A stretch of DNA of 40,708 bases, from the NCBI RefSeq assembly GCF_001311195.1, contig NZ_BBAJ01000017.1, positions 1-40,708 of the forward strand, written 5' to 3'. Source of the stretch: Lacticaseibacillus camelliae DSM 22697 = JCM 13995. GTDB lineage: Bacteria; Bacillota; Bacilli; Lactobacillales; Lactobacillaceae. How positions within the stretch are numbered: the first letter of the stretch is position 1; each line of letters begins with the position of its first letter. The position numbers and the translations under genes were made by a program. Below the pieces are notes generated by a model. That model searched no databases and was not told the DNA's origin. It was given only the letters and a program-made list of their open reading frames with translations. This document shows, piece after piece, positions 30,988 to 40,590 of the stretch.

Positions 30988-32310
30988 ATGGCCACCAAAC
31001 ATGAACAAATTCTAGCCTACATCGGCAGTTTGCCGGTGGGCACGAAGATTTCTGTCAGGGCTGTTGCCAGGGAGCAACACGTCTCAGAAGGAACAGCTTA
31101 CCGGGCAATCAAAGAGGCGGAAACCACAGGCTGGTGTCAACCATCGAACGGGTCGGGACGATCCGCATCGAGCAAAAACCGCTCAACAATATTGATTCGC
31201 TGACTTTTCGCGGCCTGCTATCGCTGACCGACGCGAAGATCTTAGGTGGCTCTGCCGGACTAGCGAAGCACCTGGACAAGTTTGTGATCGGGGCGATGAC
31301 GCCGGACGAGATGCTGCGCTACATCACGAAAAATTCTCTGGTGATCGTCGGTAACCGAGAAGACGCGCAAATGCTGGCCTTACAAAACGGTGCCGCAGTG
31401 CTGATCACAGGGGGCTTTGCAACGACCGACCGGGTGATCCGGCTGGCCAACGAGATGGAGCTGCCGGTCATGCAAACCACGCACGATACGTTCACGGTGG
31501 CGACCATGATCAACCGGGCACTGTCTGACCAGGCCATCAAACAGGATATCCTGACGATTGCGGCTATTTACACGCCGCTGGCCGATGGGGTCCAAACCGG
31601 CCGGCCGGATCAGACAGTGGCGGACTTCACGAAGTTGCGGGCCGGCCGCAGCGATTTTGCTTTACCGATCGTCACGCCTGCCGGGCGCTGGTGGGCATGG
31701 TGGGGAAAAAGCAGGTGACCGGCAAGAAGCCGAGCACCGCGCTGGAGCGCGTCATGATCAAAGATTCGATCACGGTGCGGCCTTACTTAGGGGTCACTGC
31801 CGTCGGTCACATGATGCAAGGCAACGGCCTGTCCGTGCTGCCAGTGGTCGATGATTCCTGGCAGCTGCTGGGCATCGTGACGCGCGGATCGGTGTACTCG
31901 GCGCTGGCGGAGCTTGGGACCAACTCTCAAGGGACAACGATTGCCGATTCGGTTGCCACGGCAGTCACGCCGGCACCTTCCGAGTCGGCGCAAAGTGCGG
32001 CCTACACGCTGGTGACCACTCCGATGATGATGAACAAGCTGGGCACGCTGAGCTTTGGCGTCATGAATGAAATCGTCAATTATGCCGTGACGCATTTTCT
32101 TAACGCGCAGGGGCGCCGCAACGTGTTGATTGAACAACTCTCACTGCACGCGTTTCGCCCGATTCAGCTGGAAACCACGATTCACATTGCAGTGAAGACG
32201 TTGGAGCTGAACTCGCACACCGCAGTGTTTGAAGTGGCGCTGTCAGCGGACGGCATGCTGGCGGCCTGGCGCTGACCACTTGTCAGTTATTGGAAAGGAC
32301 AACACGATGA
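30988..32310 (+). CDS. CBS-hotdog regulatory protein, YtoI-like (frameshifted three times)
   Basis: Composite protein seen in Firmicutes before nrnA: an N-terminal winged helix (residues about 15-55, VAREQHVSEGTAYRAIK), a DRTGG-like domain (GSAGLAKHLDKFVIGAMT), a CBS pair (GMVGKKQVTGKKP; LPVVDDSWQLLGIVTRG) and a C-terminal hotdog thioesterase-like domain (ATTIHIAVKTLELNSHTAVFEV region). CBS domains bind adenine nucleotides; the overall role is unknown. Breaks: one C near 31131 (GLVSTIERVG expected), one base near 31686 (PAGALVGMVG), one G near 32269 ([15 protein letters not shown]). Repaired it is 441 residues and its TGA overlaps the nrnA ATG as ATGA. ATG with GAGG 10 bases upstream. Confidence 0.82.
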
Positions 32311-33279
32311 TTCAAGAAAAGATTCTAGAAGCCATTCAAAGTTATGCTACGATCATCATTCACCGGCACGTGAAGCCGGATCCCGACGCTTTGGGCTCTC
32401 AAGGTGGGTTAGCCGCGGCCATTCGCGAAGCCTACCCCAGCAAGCATGTCTACCAAGTCGGTGGGCCGGTCGGCGATCTGAACTGGCTGAGTACGATGCA
32501 GGAGGTGCCAGATGACACCTACCAGGGCGCACTGGTGATCGTGTGCGACACTGCCGATCGGCCACGCATCTCGGATGACCGGTTTGACCGTGGGGCCATG
32601 CTGATCAAAATCGACCACCACCCAAATGACGACGCGTACGGTGACTTGCAGTGGGTCGACGAGGATGCCAGCTCGGTGTCGGAAATGATTTTTGACTTGA
32701 TCCAGGGTTCAACGCGCAAACTGTTTCTGACCGCGGCCAGCGCCCGCCTGCTGTATGCAGGCATTGTCGGTGACACCGGCCGCTTCCGGTTCAACAACAC
32801 GCAGCCGCACACGCTGGCGGCAGCGGCCCGGCTGATTGAAGAGGACTTCGATCCGGCCGGCCTGAACAACCGCATGAACGCGATGACCTTTGCGCAGGCT
32901 AAGTTGCAGAGTTACATATTCGACCACATGACGATCTCAGACAGTGGCGCGGCGACGGTGACAATCCCGCTTGCGGAAACCGAAAAGCTCGGCCTGCAGC
33001 CTGACGAGGTCCACGCCGCAGTTGGCACTCCGGGCCGACTGGGTGAAGTCCAGGCCTGGGCGCTGTTTGTAGAGCAAGCAGGCGATGAGCTTACCGCGTC
33101 AACTTACGCTCCAAGGGGCCAATCATTAATGGCCTGGCCAAGGCCCATCGCGGCGGTGGGCATCCGCTCGCCAGTGGGGCTAAGGCAGAGGACCAAGCAG
33201 AGATTGCCAGATCACCAAAGAACTAGACGAGCTTACCGCAGGATTTTCGAAAGTAGGACATCATGACCAATCAATTTAA
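32307..33279 (+). CDS. nrnA: DHH/DHHA1 oligoribonuclease / pAp phosphatase NrnA (frameshifted twice)
   Basis: NrnA degrades nano-RNAs from their ends and dephosphorylates pAp. The DHH domain has [26 protein letters not shown] and the KIDHHPND core; the DHHA1 domain has [17 protein letters not shown] (GGGH) once a missing G near 33089 is restored ([13 protein letters not shown]). A second missing base near 33207 restores [13 protein letters not shown] and a stop at 33277-33279, overlapping the helicase start by 17 bases. Repaired length 324 residues. ATG overlaps the restored stop of the upstream gene. Confidence 0.92.
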
Positions 33280-34604
33280 GCAATATCAGTTAGCCCCATT
33301 TTTATTCAAGGCGCTGGACGCTGAGCACATCGACACGCCCACGCCGATCCAGGAAAAAGTGATCCCGGCTTTGCTGCGGGGCGAAAGTGTCGTGGGCCAA
33401 AGTCAGACCGGGTCTGGTAAAACGCACGCCTTTTTGCTACCGCTGCTGTCGCGCATCGATCTGGCCAAAGACGAGGTGCAGCTTGTGATCACGCGCCTTC
33501 GCGCGAGCTGGCCGATCAGCTTTACGAAGTCGCCAGCGACCTGGCCCAGTTTGAGCCGCAGCTGCGAATCCAGCGTTACGTCGCGGCACGGACAAGAGCC
33601 GCCAGGAAGGTAAGCTAGAAAGCAAGCAGCGCAAGTGGCCATTGGCACTCCGGGCCGGCTGCTTGACCTGATCTCGGATCACGCGCTGACGGCATACACG
33701 GCGACCATGTTTGTGGTCGACGAGGCGGACATGACGCTGGACATGGGCTTTTTGGAGACTGTGGACCAGATCGCCGGCCAGTTTGGCGAGAATCTTCAGA
33801 TGGCGGTATTTTCCGCCACGATTCCGCAAAAACTGCAGCCGTTTTTGAAAAAGTATATGGCCAACCCCACGGTGATCGAGCTCAAGCCCAAAACGGTGAT
33901 TGCTGACACCGTCCAGAATGACCTGATTCAGGTCCCAGCCCGCGACCGCAACGCGCTGATTTATAAGCTGGCGACCATGGGGGAACCGTTCTTGGTGCTG
34001 ATTTTTGCCAACACCAAGACGCACGTGGACGCGCTTCACAAGTACTTGACGGATCAAGCCTGAAAGTAGCCAAGATCCACGGCGACGTGGAGCCAAGGCG
34101 CCGGCGCAGGTGATGAAACAGATCGGCGAGCTCAAGTACCAGTACGTCGTTGCCACTGACCTGGCTTCGCGCGGAATCGACATCGACGGGGTATCACTGG
34201 TGATCAACGCCGAGCTGCCTAAAGACAACGAGTTCTTCATTCACCGCGTGGGTCGGACGGGGCGCAATGGCCAGTCCGGCACCGCCATCACGCTTTACGA
34301 GCCTGGGCAAGAAGCCCAAATCGCCGAGCTCGAGCACATGGGTGTGCACTTCACCCCGAAAGCGCTGAAAAACGGCGAGCTGGTGGACACGTATGATCGC
34401 AATCGCCGCATCCACCGGCAGAAGAAGGCCACCCCAGTGTCCGGCAAAATCGCCGGCATGGCCGCCAAGGAGGCCAAGAAAAAGATGCCAGGCTACAAGA
34501 AGAAGATCCGCAAGGCGGCGGAAAAAGAGGCCTGGTTCAACAACCGGGTCGAGAAGCGCAATTCTGCCCGGTCCGCCCGCAAGGCCAAAAAGACGCAGCA
34601 GTAG
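33263..34604 (+). CDS. DEAD-box RNA helicase, CshB/YqfR-like (frameshifted five times)
   Basis: ATP-dependent RNA helicase. After repair all motifs appear in order: Q-motif [22 protein letters not shown], Ia [11 protein letters not shown] then [27 protein letters not shown], then [11 protein letters not shown] (V) and HRVGRTGR (VI), with a Lys/Arg-rich tail ([17 protein letters not shown]). Missing single bases are inferred near 33493 (G, TAPSREL), 33583 (G, YVGGTDK), 33630 (C, KQPQVAIG), 34058 (G, DQGLKVAK) and 34093 (probably C, VEPKAPAQVM). Adding five bases gives exactly 449 codons, 448 residues. Overlaps the restored nrnA end. CshB is suggested by size and the nrnA neighbourhood only. 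Confidence 0.88.
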
Positions 34605-34646
34605 TCGTCGCTACTCCGGTAACCATCGCATTTAAAGGAGGGTCCC

Positions 34647-35582
34647 ATGCCAAAAGTTGAACTGATGCTTTCAGAATGGAACGCACTGGCACCTGAACGT
34701 CAGCGCTTTATTGCGAGCCAGCTGAGTCGCTACTTTCTCAGTCCGCTGCTTTCAGTTGATGCCATCATGCCAGTTGCGGTGGATTATTTCGGCAATCACC
34801 TGAACACCTTTGACATTCTGATTGGCGGGGAGTGGCTCCGGTTTATTCCAGGGATGCGGCACGTGGCGCTGGGCGTCAAGCAGCCGATCCCGGCTGAGAT
34901 GCAGGGGACGTTAAACGCGCTTGGGGTGAGCAAGACGACCGCGCAGCAGCACCTCAGTCCGGCGGCAGTGCGAGATATGCCGCCGATGCTGGTGGCGCGT
35001 ACAAGCGTCAACACAGGGGAAGAAGTGATCGGGACGATTGACCTGACAACTCAGGTGTTTTCCGGCGATCATTTTGCCTACGTCCCGATCAAGAATCAGG
35101 TGCTGGCACTGCTGCGGCCAAAAGCGGCGGGGCTGACCCCGACTCGCGCAGACGCGTTTGCGCCTCGCCTGGAGAACGCGACCGTGGTGTTGCGGCTGGC
35201 CGGCGAACACACCTATCAGGTTGCCGTGAAGCGGGACTGGGACCAGGCGGGTTTAGTCAAGCGCCTTTCCGGGTTTGGCTTTGCTTTGCCGGATGAGCGC
35301 GAGTACGAGTACCTGATGGGCGGTGGGCTGGATTCGCTGTTTGGCTGGGGTAATCGGCTGCCCGAAGCGGGGATGCGGTACGTGCCGAACCGTTTTGGCT
35401 TGACTGTGCCAGTCGCGCGCAAAGGCGCCGAGCTGGTGCGCAGTGCCTTTGCCAAAAGCGCTGCTGTTTCGGCCGGGGCAACCGTCCAAGCGCTGCTGCC
35501 CCTGTCGCAGTTTTATCGCACGCGGCCTGGGGCCTTTAAGACCATGCGCTACCGTAAAATCGCCAAGGTCGAGCTACAGTAG
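34647..35582 (+). CDS. Uncharacterised protein with a C-terminal FGE-sulfatase (SUMF1)-like region
   Basis: A 311-residue soluble protein, no signal or membrane segment. Residues 1-200 are not recognised. The region GFGFALPDEREYEYL (209-223), then FGWGN (232-236) and NRFGL (248-252), follows the order and spacing of the formylglycine-generating-enzyme fold (L-P-T-E-A-E-W-E-Y, P-W-G-N, N-x-F-G-L). The protein contains no cysteine, so it cannot be a copper- or thiol-dependent FGE; members of this fold without the cysteines act as binding or other proteins. ATG behind AAAGGAGGG, 42 bases after the helicase and before the alaS promoter. Function unknown. Confidence 0.6.
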   Translation: MPKVELMLSEWNALAPERQRFIASQLSRYFLSPLLSVDAIMPVAVDYFGNHLNTFDILIGGEWLRFIPGMRHVALGVKQPIPAEMQGTLNALGVSKTTAQQHLSPAAVRDMPPMLVARTSVNTGEEVIGTIDLTTQVFSGDHFAYVPIKNQVLALLRPKAAGLTPTRADAFAPRLENATVVLRLAGEHTYQVAVKRDWDQAGLVKRLSGFGFALPDEREYEYLMGGGLDSLFGWGNRLPEAGMRYVPNRFGLTVPVARKGAELVRSAFAKSAAVSAGATVQALLPLSQFYRTRPGAFKTMRYRKIAKVELQ

Positions 35583-35599
35583 GCCTGACCGGTGACCTG

Positions 35600-35628
35600 T
35601 TGACACCGTCTAACTCGGTTCGTATAAT
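35600..35628 (+). promoter_or_regulatory. alaS promoter
   Basis: TTGACA (35600-35605), 17-base spacer, TATAAT (35623-35628): a consensus sigma-A promoter in front of the T-box leader. Confidence 0.92.
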
Positions 35629-35634
35629 GAATCT

Positions 35635-35825
35635 TTGTTAGGATATGCAAACGTGTTGCCCACTTTCAGAAAGTCACCGGGTGCTGTGAGGCGATAGGGA
35701 CAGACGTTTGTGCTCCCTGATCTGAAGACGATAATCAATTAATGAAGTGGTAAACGACCAACATCGTTGCAACCAAGGTGGTACCGCGCGCAAGCGTCCT
35801 TGGAATGCAGCGGTGTTTTTTTTCT
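35635..35825 (+). promoter_or_regulatory. T-box riboswitch, alanine
   Basis: The leader from about 35635 ends in the conserved T-box AAGGTGGTACCGCG (35775-35788) with the partner GCGTCCTT (35794-35801) that forms the antiterminator. The competing terminator pairs ACCGC (35783-35787) with GCGGT (35810-35814), followed by a T run (35816-35823). The T-box binds uncharged tRNA and lets transcription proceed. Alanine is inferred from the downstream alaS; GCT triplets occur in the stem I region but I could not place the specifier with certainty. Confidence 0.9.
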
Positions 35826-35843
35826 TTTGCCAAGGAGGACAGC

Positions 35844-38483
35844 ATGAAAAAAACTTTCAAGCGGCGAAATTCGCCAAATGTTTCTTGATTTTTTTCAAGT
35901 CCAAGGGTCACTCGGTTGAGCCCAGTGCCAGCCTGATCCCAGTGGACGACCCGACGCTCTTGTGGATCAACTCCGGGGTCGCGACGTTGAAGAAATACTT
36001 CGATGGCACGGTGATCCCGAAGAACCCGCGGATCACGAATGCGCAGAAGTCGATTCGCACCAACGATATTGAAAACGTCGGCAAAACAGCGCGGCATTTG
36101 ACCTTTTTCGAAATGCTCGGCAACTTCAGTGTTGGTGACTACTTCAAAAAAAGAGGTCATTCCGTGGGCGTGGGAATTTCTGACGTCGGACAAGTGGCTT
36201 GGTCTGGACAAGGATAAGCTTTACGTGACGGTTTACCCGAAGGACAAAGACGCCAAGGAACTGTGGAGAAGACCGGCGTGCCGGCTTCGCACATTTACGA
36301 GGTAGAGGACAACTTCTGGGACATTGGTGAAGGACCCTCTGGTCCGGATACCGAAATCTTCTACGACCGGGGTCAAAGCTTCAACAATCTGCCGGAAGAT
36401 GATCCGGAAAGTTATCCTGGTGGTGAAAACGAGCGCTACGAGGAAATCTGGAACATCGTGTTCTCTCAGTACAACCACTTGCCGGACGGCCGCTACGTCG
36501 ACCAACCGCACAAGAATATTGATACAGGGATGGGGCTTGAACGCCTGGTGTCAGTTATCCAAGGCACCAAGACCAACTTCGAGACCGACCTGTTCCTGCC
36601 GATCATCAAGGCGACTGAAAAGCTTTCGGCCGGCAAGACCTACGGCAACGGCGGCCGCGACGACGTGGCCTTCAAGATCATTGCGGACCACGCGCGCACA
36701 GTCACCTTTGCCATTGGCGACGGCGCTCTGCCCAGCAACGAGGGCCGCGGCTACGTGCTGCGCCGCCTGATTCGGCGCGCGGCCGTCAATGGCCGCCGGC
36801 TGGGCATCAAGGATGCGTTCCTGTACAAACTGGTGCCGGTGGTTGGTGACATTATGGAAAGCTATTACCCGGAGATCAACCGGAACAAGGCCTTTATCCA
36901 GAAGGTCATTCGGTCTGAAGAGGATCGGTTTGCCGAGACCTTGGACGCGGGGCTGAGCCTGCTGAACCAAACCATTGCGGACCTGAAAGCCAATAACGAA
37001 ACTGTGGTGCCCGGGGCAACTGCGTTCAAGCTGTTTGATACGTTCGGCTTCCCCGTTGAGCTAACGAAGGAGATTGCCGAGGATCAAGGCATTGACGTTG
37101 ACATGAAGGGTTACGAAAAGAATATGGAGGCCCAGCGCACGCGCGCGCGGGCCGCACGCGGGGACGCGCAGTCGATGGGCAGTCAGGATAAGACGCTGAT
37201 GGCCATCAAGACCCCCAGCAAGTTCACTGGCTGGACTGATTTGCAGGACGATGCCAAGCTGACTGACCTGATTCAGGATGATCAGGAACAAGACCGGGTC
37301 ACCGGCGGCGTGGCCCAGCTGATTTTTGACCAGACCCCGTTTTACGCGGAAATGGGTGGCCAAGTGGCCGACCACGGCGAAATCGTCGATGGCACTGGCG
37401 CTGTCGTGGCCAAGGTCACTGACGTGCAGCATGCGCCCAACGGCCAGAATCTGCACACGGTTGAGGTCGAAAACACCCTGAAGAAGGGCGAGACTTACAC
37501 CCTGAAGGTCGATGTCGAACGGCGTAAGAAGGTTTCCATGAACCACACCGCGACGCACCTGCTGGATCAGGCCCTGCGGCAGGTTCTGGGCGAGCACACG
37601 CACCAGGCGGGCTCGCTGGTCGAGCCGACCTATCTGCGCTTTGACTTCACCAACTTTGGGCAGGTCACCGAAGCACAGCTGCGGGAGGTCGAAACCGTCG
37701 TCAACCAACAGATCTGGCGGCAGCTGCCGATCACGTGGAAGGAAATGCCGATTGGAGAGGCCAAGAAGCAAGGCGCCATCGCGATGTTCGGCGATAAGTA
37801 CGGCGAAACCGTCCGCGTTGTGACGATTGGGGACTTTAACCGTGAGTTCGATGGTGGCACGCATCCGACCAACACCGCCGCGCTTGGCCTGTTCAAAATC
37901 ACCGGCGAGTCGGGAATTGGCGCCGGCATTCGGCGCATTGAGGCCGTGACGTCCAAAGAGGCGTACGACTACCTGACCAAGCAGCAAGACGAGCTGGCCC
38001 AAACGGCGCGGACGCTTAAAATCGATCACGTGGACGGCGTCCCGGCTAAGGTCGAAAGCTTGCAGCAGGAACTTAAGGCCAGCCAGAAGACGGTCGAAGG
38101 TTTGCAGGCCAAGCTCGCAAATGAAGCGGCGGCCGGCATCTTCGACGATGCGGAAAAGGCCGGTCAGTTTACCCTGATCGCCAAGCAGCTCAAGGTGGCT
38201 GGCATGAAGGAACTGCGTGATTTGGCTGACCAGTGGCGCGATAAGGATGCGTCTGACGTGCTGGTCTTGGCGACGGCCAACGGCGGCAAGGTCAGCCTGC
38301 TGGTGGGCGCTTCCAAGGCTGCCATTGCTAAGGGTGTGAAGGCCGGTGACCTCATCAAGGCCATTGCGCCGGCCATCGGTGGCGGTGGCGGCGGTCGGCC
38401 GGACATGGCTCAGGCCGGTGGTAAGAAGCCAGAGGGGATCCCATCAGCTGAAGCAGGCGCAAGAGGCGCTGGCAGCTAAGTAG
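35844..38483 (+). CDS. alaS: Alanyl-tRNA synthetase (frameshifted at five sites)
   Basis: Class II synthetase charging tRNA-Ala. After repair it starts [20 protein letters not shown], contains [40 protein letters not shown] (class II motif 2), [13 protein letters not shown] (motif 3), the editing-domain metal site [13 protein letters not shown] with [12 protein letters not shown], and the C-Ala [15 protein letters not shown]. Extra bases: A runs of seven at 35847-35853 and 36146-36152 and T run at 35889-35895 (six needed in each). Missing: one G near 36266 (ELWEKTG), two C near 38450 ([13 protein letters not shown]). Repaired length 879 residues. ATG behind AAGGAGG; under T-box control. The editing Cys-x-x-x-His appears as G-G-T-H, which merits a look. 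Confidence 0.95.
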
Positions 38484-38505
38484 TGTGACAAGGCTGAATG
38501 AGTTC

Positions 38506-38541
38506 AAAAGCCGCGGCGTCATGGCGCCGCGGCTTTTGTTT
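38506..38541 (+). terminator. Rho-independent terminator of alaS
   Basis: AAAAGCCGCGGCG/CGCCGCGGCTTTT, 13 bp, 6-base loop; T run included in the right arm. Confidence 0.9.
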
Positions 38542-38634
38542 GCAATGAAAATGTAACGCACACGCCGTTGGTCGCACGGCCGCAATGGCTGGCACATCAA
38601 GCCCGAGGCGACTCGTGGCGGCCTTGACGGAACG

Positions 38635-38663
38635 TTGTACTTTAACCGGCTTTCAAGTAAAAT
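38635..38663 (+). promoter_or_regulatory. Putative promoter of ireB-ruvX-DUF1292
   Basis: TTGTAC (38635-38640), 17-base spacer, TAAAAT (38658-38663), 34 bases before the ireB start. Confidence 0.6.
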
Positions 38664-38696
38664 AGAGGCTAGCTGGAAGGGATAGAGGTGTTGAAA

Positions 38697-38957
38697 ATGG
38701 GCACATTAGATCAAACCGTTCATTTTGATTTTCCGGAGAATAATCCGAAAAACATTCATGAGACGCTGGAGACGGTCAGCAAGTCGCTGGAGGAGAAGGG
38801 GTACAACCCGATCAACCAGATTGTCGGCTACCTGATCTCAGGAGATCCGGCCTACATTCCGCGGTACAACGACTCGCGGAACTTGATTCGCAAATACGAA
38901 CGCGACGTGATCATTGAGGAGCTTGTTCGCAACTACCTCGGCAAGGAGAAAAAGTAG
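38697..38957 (+). CDS. ireB: IreB-family regulatory phosphoprotein (DUF965)
   Basis: Small cytoplasmic protein; in Enterococcus it is phosphorylated by the PASTA kinase IreK on N-terminal threonines and controls cephalosporin tolerance. The 86-residue product has the conserved core [29 protein letters not shown] (quoted in part: [20 protein letters not shown]) and [17 protein letters not shown]-terminal Thr3 and Thr7 are available as phosphosites. ATG at 38697 with GAGG 8 bases upstream is preferred to GTG at 38688, since it gives the family N terminus. The stop shares one base with the ruvX GTG. Confidence 0.94.
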   Translation: MGTLDQTVHFDFPENNPKNIHETLETVSKSLEEKGYNPINQIVGYLISGDPAYIPRYNDSRNLIRKYERDVIIEELVRNYLGKEKK

Positions 38958-39379
38958 TGCGCTACATGGGACTGGATGTGGGGTCACGCACGGTGGGCGT
39001 CGCGATTTCTGATCCTTTGGGGTGGACGGCTCAGGGACTTGAAATCATTCGCATCAACGAGGACAAGGAAGAATTTGGCCTCGCCCGCGTTGCGGAGTTG
39101 GTCACCCAGTACGAGGTGACCAACTTTGTTGTGGGCCTGCCCAAGAACATGAACAACACCGAAGGTCCGCGCGTCGAGAAATCGAAGGCGTACGGGCAGA
39201 TGCTGGCCGACCGGTTCAAGTTGCCGGTCGCGTACACCGACGAGCGGCTGACGACCGTCGAAGCGAGTCGGATGCTCATTGAAGAGGCGGATGCCTCACG
39301 TAAACGACAAAAACAAGTCATCGACAAACTGGCGGCACAGCTGATTTTGCAGAATTACCTAGATCTTCACAGCCGCTAA
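38957..39379 (+). CDS. ruvX: Putative Holliday junction resolvase / pre-16S rRNA nuclease RuvX (YqgF)
   Basis: RNase H-fold nuclease acting in 16S rRNA 5'-end maturation; formerly proposed as a resolvase. The 140-residue protein has [16 protein letters not shown] (catalytic Asp), [16 protein letters not shown] (VVGLP motif) and [13 protein letters not shown] (catalytic DERxTT), plus the late Asp in [15 protein letters not shown] start overlapping the ireB stop by one base, AAGGAG eight bases upstream. Middle gene of ireB-ruvX-DUF1292, a standard Firmicute trio downstream of alaS. Confidence 0.95.
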   Translation: MRYMGLDVGSRTVGVAISDPLGWTAQGLEIIRINEDKEEFGLARVAELVTQYEVTNFVVGLPKNMNNTEGPRVEKSKAYGQMLADRFKLPVAYTDERLTTVEASRMLIEEADASRKRQKQVIDKLAAQLILQNYLDLHSR

Positions 39380-39392
39380 CAAGGAGGCCATC

Positions 39393-39713
39393 ATGGCAGA
39401 CAAGAATAACCATGTGCACGAAGGCGACGACCAGCAGCAGATCACGCTGATCGACGATAAAGGCAACGAAGAATTATATCAGGTGCTTTTCACTTTCGAT
39501 TCAGAGGATTACGGCAAGAGTTACGTGTTGTTGTATCCAGAAAGCGCCAGCGACGATGAAGAGGTTGATATTCAAGCCTTTTCCTTCACCCCAGACGAAA
39601 ACGGCGACGCCAGCTCGGGGAATCTTTACCCCATCGAAGACGACGACGAATGGGACATGGTCGAAGAGGTGCTCAATACCTTCTTGGCCGATGAGGATGA
39701 GGACGGCGAATAA
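39393..39713 (+). CDS. DUF1292 family protein (YrzB-like)
   Basis: A 106-residue, very acidic cytoplasmic protein of unknown function. It shows the DUF1292 pattern [19 protein letters not shown] followed by YVLLYPE and a C-terminal [16 protein letters not shown]. Its place right after ruvX is conserved in Firmicutes. ATG behind AAGGAGG. A terminator follows. Confidence 0.92.
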   Translation: MADKNNHVHEGDDQQQITLIDDKGNEELYQVLFTFDSEDYGKSYVLLYPESASDDEEVDIQAFSFTPDENGDASSGNLYPIEDDDEWDMVEEVLNTFLADEDEDGE

Positions 39714-39720
39714 CCAATGC

Positions 39721-39752
39721 ACCGCGCCGCAGTGATGGGGCGCGGTTTTTTT
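39721..39752 (+). terminator. Rho-independent terminator of ireB-ruvX-DUF1292
   Basis: ACCGCGCC/GGCGCGGT, 10-base loop, then seven T. Confidence 0.88.
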
Positions 39753-39769
39753 ACGGAAGGGGACCAGTA

Positions 39770-40015
39770 ATGGCTGAACGCAAGCGGCGGTTCAAAGCTG
39801 TGATTGACGGAAAAGAATACACGATCATTGGGCCGGGGACGACTGCCCACTTTGAGGCGGTCACTACGCTGTTGAATCAGCGCCTGGCGGCACTGCGTGA
39901 GGCCTCGCCCAAGTTAACGAAGGAAGACGCAGCGGTGCTGTTGGCGTTCAATGCGCTTTCCGACCAGGTGGATCAGGCGGCCGCCCAGCAAAAGACGGAG
40001 GAGCCGGATGCTTAG
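39770..40015 (+). CDS. zapA: Cell division protein ZapA
   Basis: Small FtsZ-associated protein that promotes Z-ring bundling. The 81-residue product has the N-terminal RRFKAVIDGKEYTIIG strand region of ZapA and a C-terminal helix (KEDAAVLLAFNALSDQVDQA) for coiled-coil dimerisation. ATG behind GGAAGGGGA. It overlaps the cvpA gene by 8 bases; zapA-cvpA-mutS2 is the common Firmicute order. Confidence 0.9.
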   Translation: MAERKRRFKAVIDGKEYTIIGPGTTAHFEAVTTLLNQRLAALREASPKLTKEDAAVLLAFNALSDQVDQAAAQQKTEEPDA

Positions 40016-40538
40016 CTTTGCGATCATCGTCTTTCTGGCGTATTTCTTTTACGCAGGCGCTGAACGGGGGCTGTGGCTTCAGTTAGTTCACGTCGGCGGT
40101 TACTTAGTGAGCCTGGGCCTGGCGGCGCTGCTTTACCAGCCGGTCGCCAAGCTGCTTTCGCTTTGGGTCCCGTACCCTTCGGCCACTCAGTCCAGCCACT
40201 TTGTTTTCTTCTCGAACCGGGTCGGGCTGACACTGGATGATGCCTTTTACCGCGGCATCGCGTTTCTGCTGGTGCTGGCAGTCGGGTGGCTGCTGACGCG
40301 GTTTGGCGCGCTGTGGGTCCACGACCTGAAGTACCGCAAGGCGGACCGTGCCAGTTTCATCACCGGCGGCTTACTGAACCTGGTGATGGGCTACGTGTTC
40401 CTTTTCTTGGTCCTTTATGTGGTGGCGCTCATTCCTTTGGCCGGTCTCCAGAACATGTTGGCAAACTCGTTTCTGGCCCGCACGATTGTCCGGTACTCGC
40501 TGGGTCTGACAAACTGGGTCACGGCACTTTGGCTTTAA
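40008..40538 (+). CDS. CvpA-family membrane protein
   Basis: A 176-residue protein with four hydrophobic segments (LSFAIIVFLAYFFYAGAERG; LVHVGGYLVSLGLAALLY; GIAFLLVLAVGWLLTRFG; LVMGYVFLFLVLYVVALI), as in the CvpA/YshB family. Function in Firmicutes is unsettled; the name comes from colicin V production in E. coli. ATG at 40008 with ACGGAGGAG upstream, inside the end of zapA; the longer in-frame extension upstream is the zapA overlap. Confidence 0.88.
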   Translation: MLSFAIIVFLAYFFYAGAERGLWLQLVHVGGYLVSLGLAALLYQPVAKLLSLWVPYPSATQSSHFVFFSNRVGLTLDDAFYRGIAFLLVLAVGWLLTRFGALWVHDLKYRKADRASFITGGLLNLVMGYVFLFLVLYVVALIPLAGLQNMLANSFLARTIVRYSLGLTNWVTALWL

Positions 40539-40540
40539 CG

Positions 40541-40568
40541 ACCAGCACATCATTGCGTGCTGGTTTTT
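40541..40568 (+). terminator. Hairpin with T run between cvpA and mutS2
   Basis: ACCAGCAC/GTGCTGGT, 8-base loop, TTTTT. May partly terminate before mutS2. Confidence 0.75.
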
Positions 40569-40590
40569 CGCATTTTTAAGGAGTCTAAGC

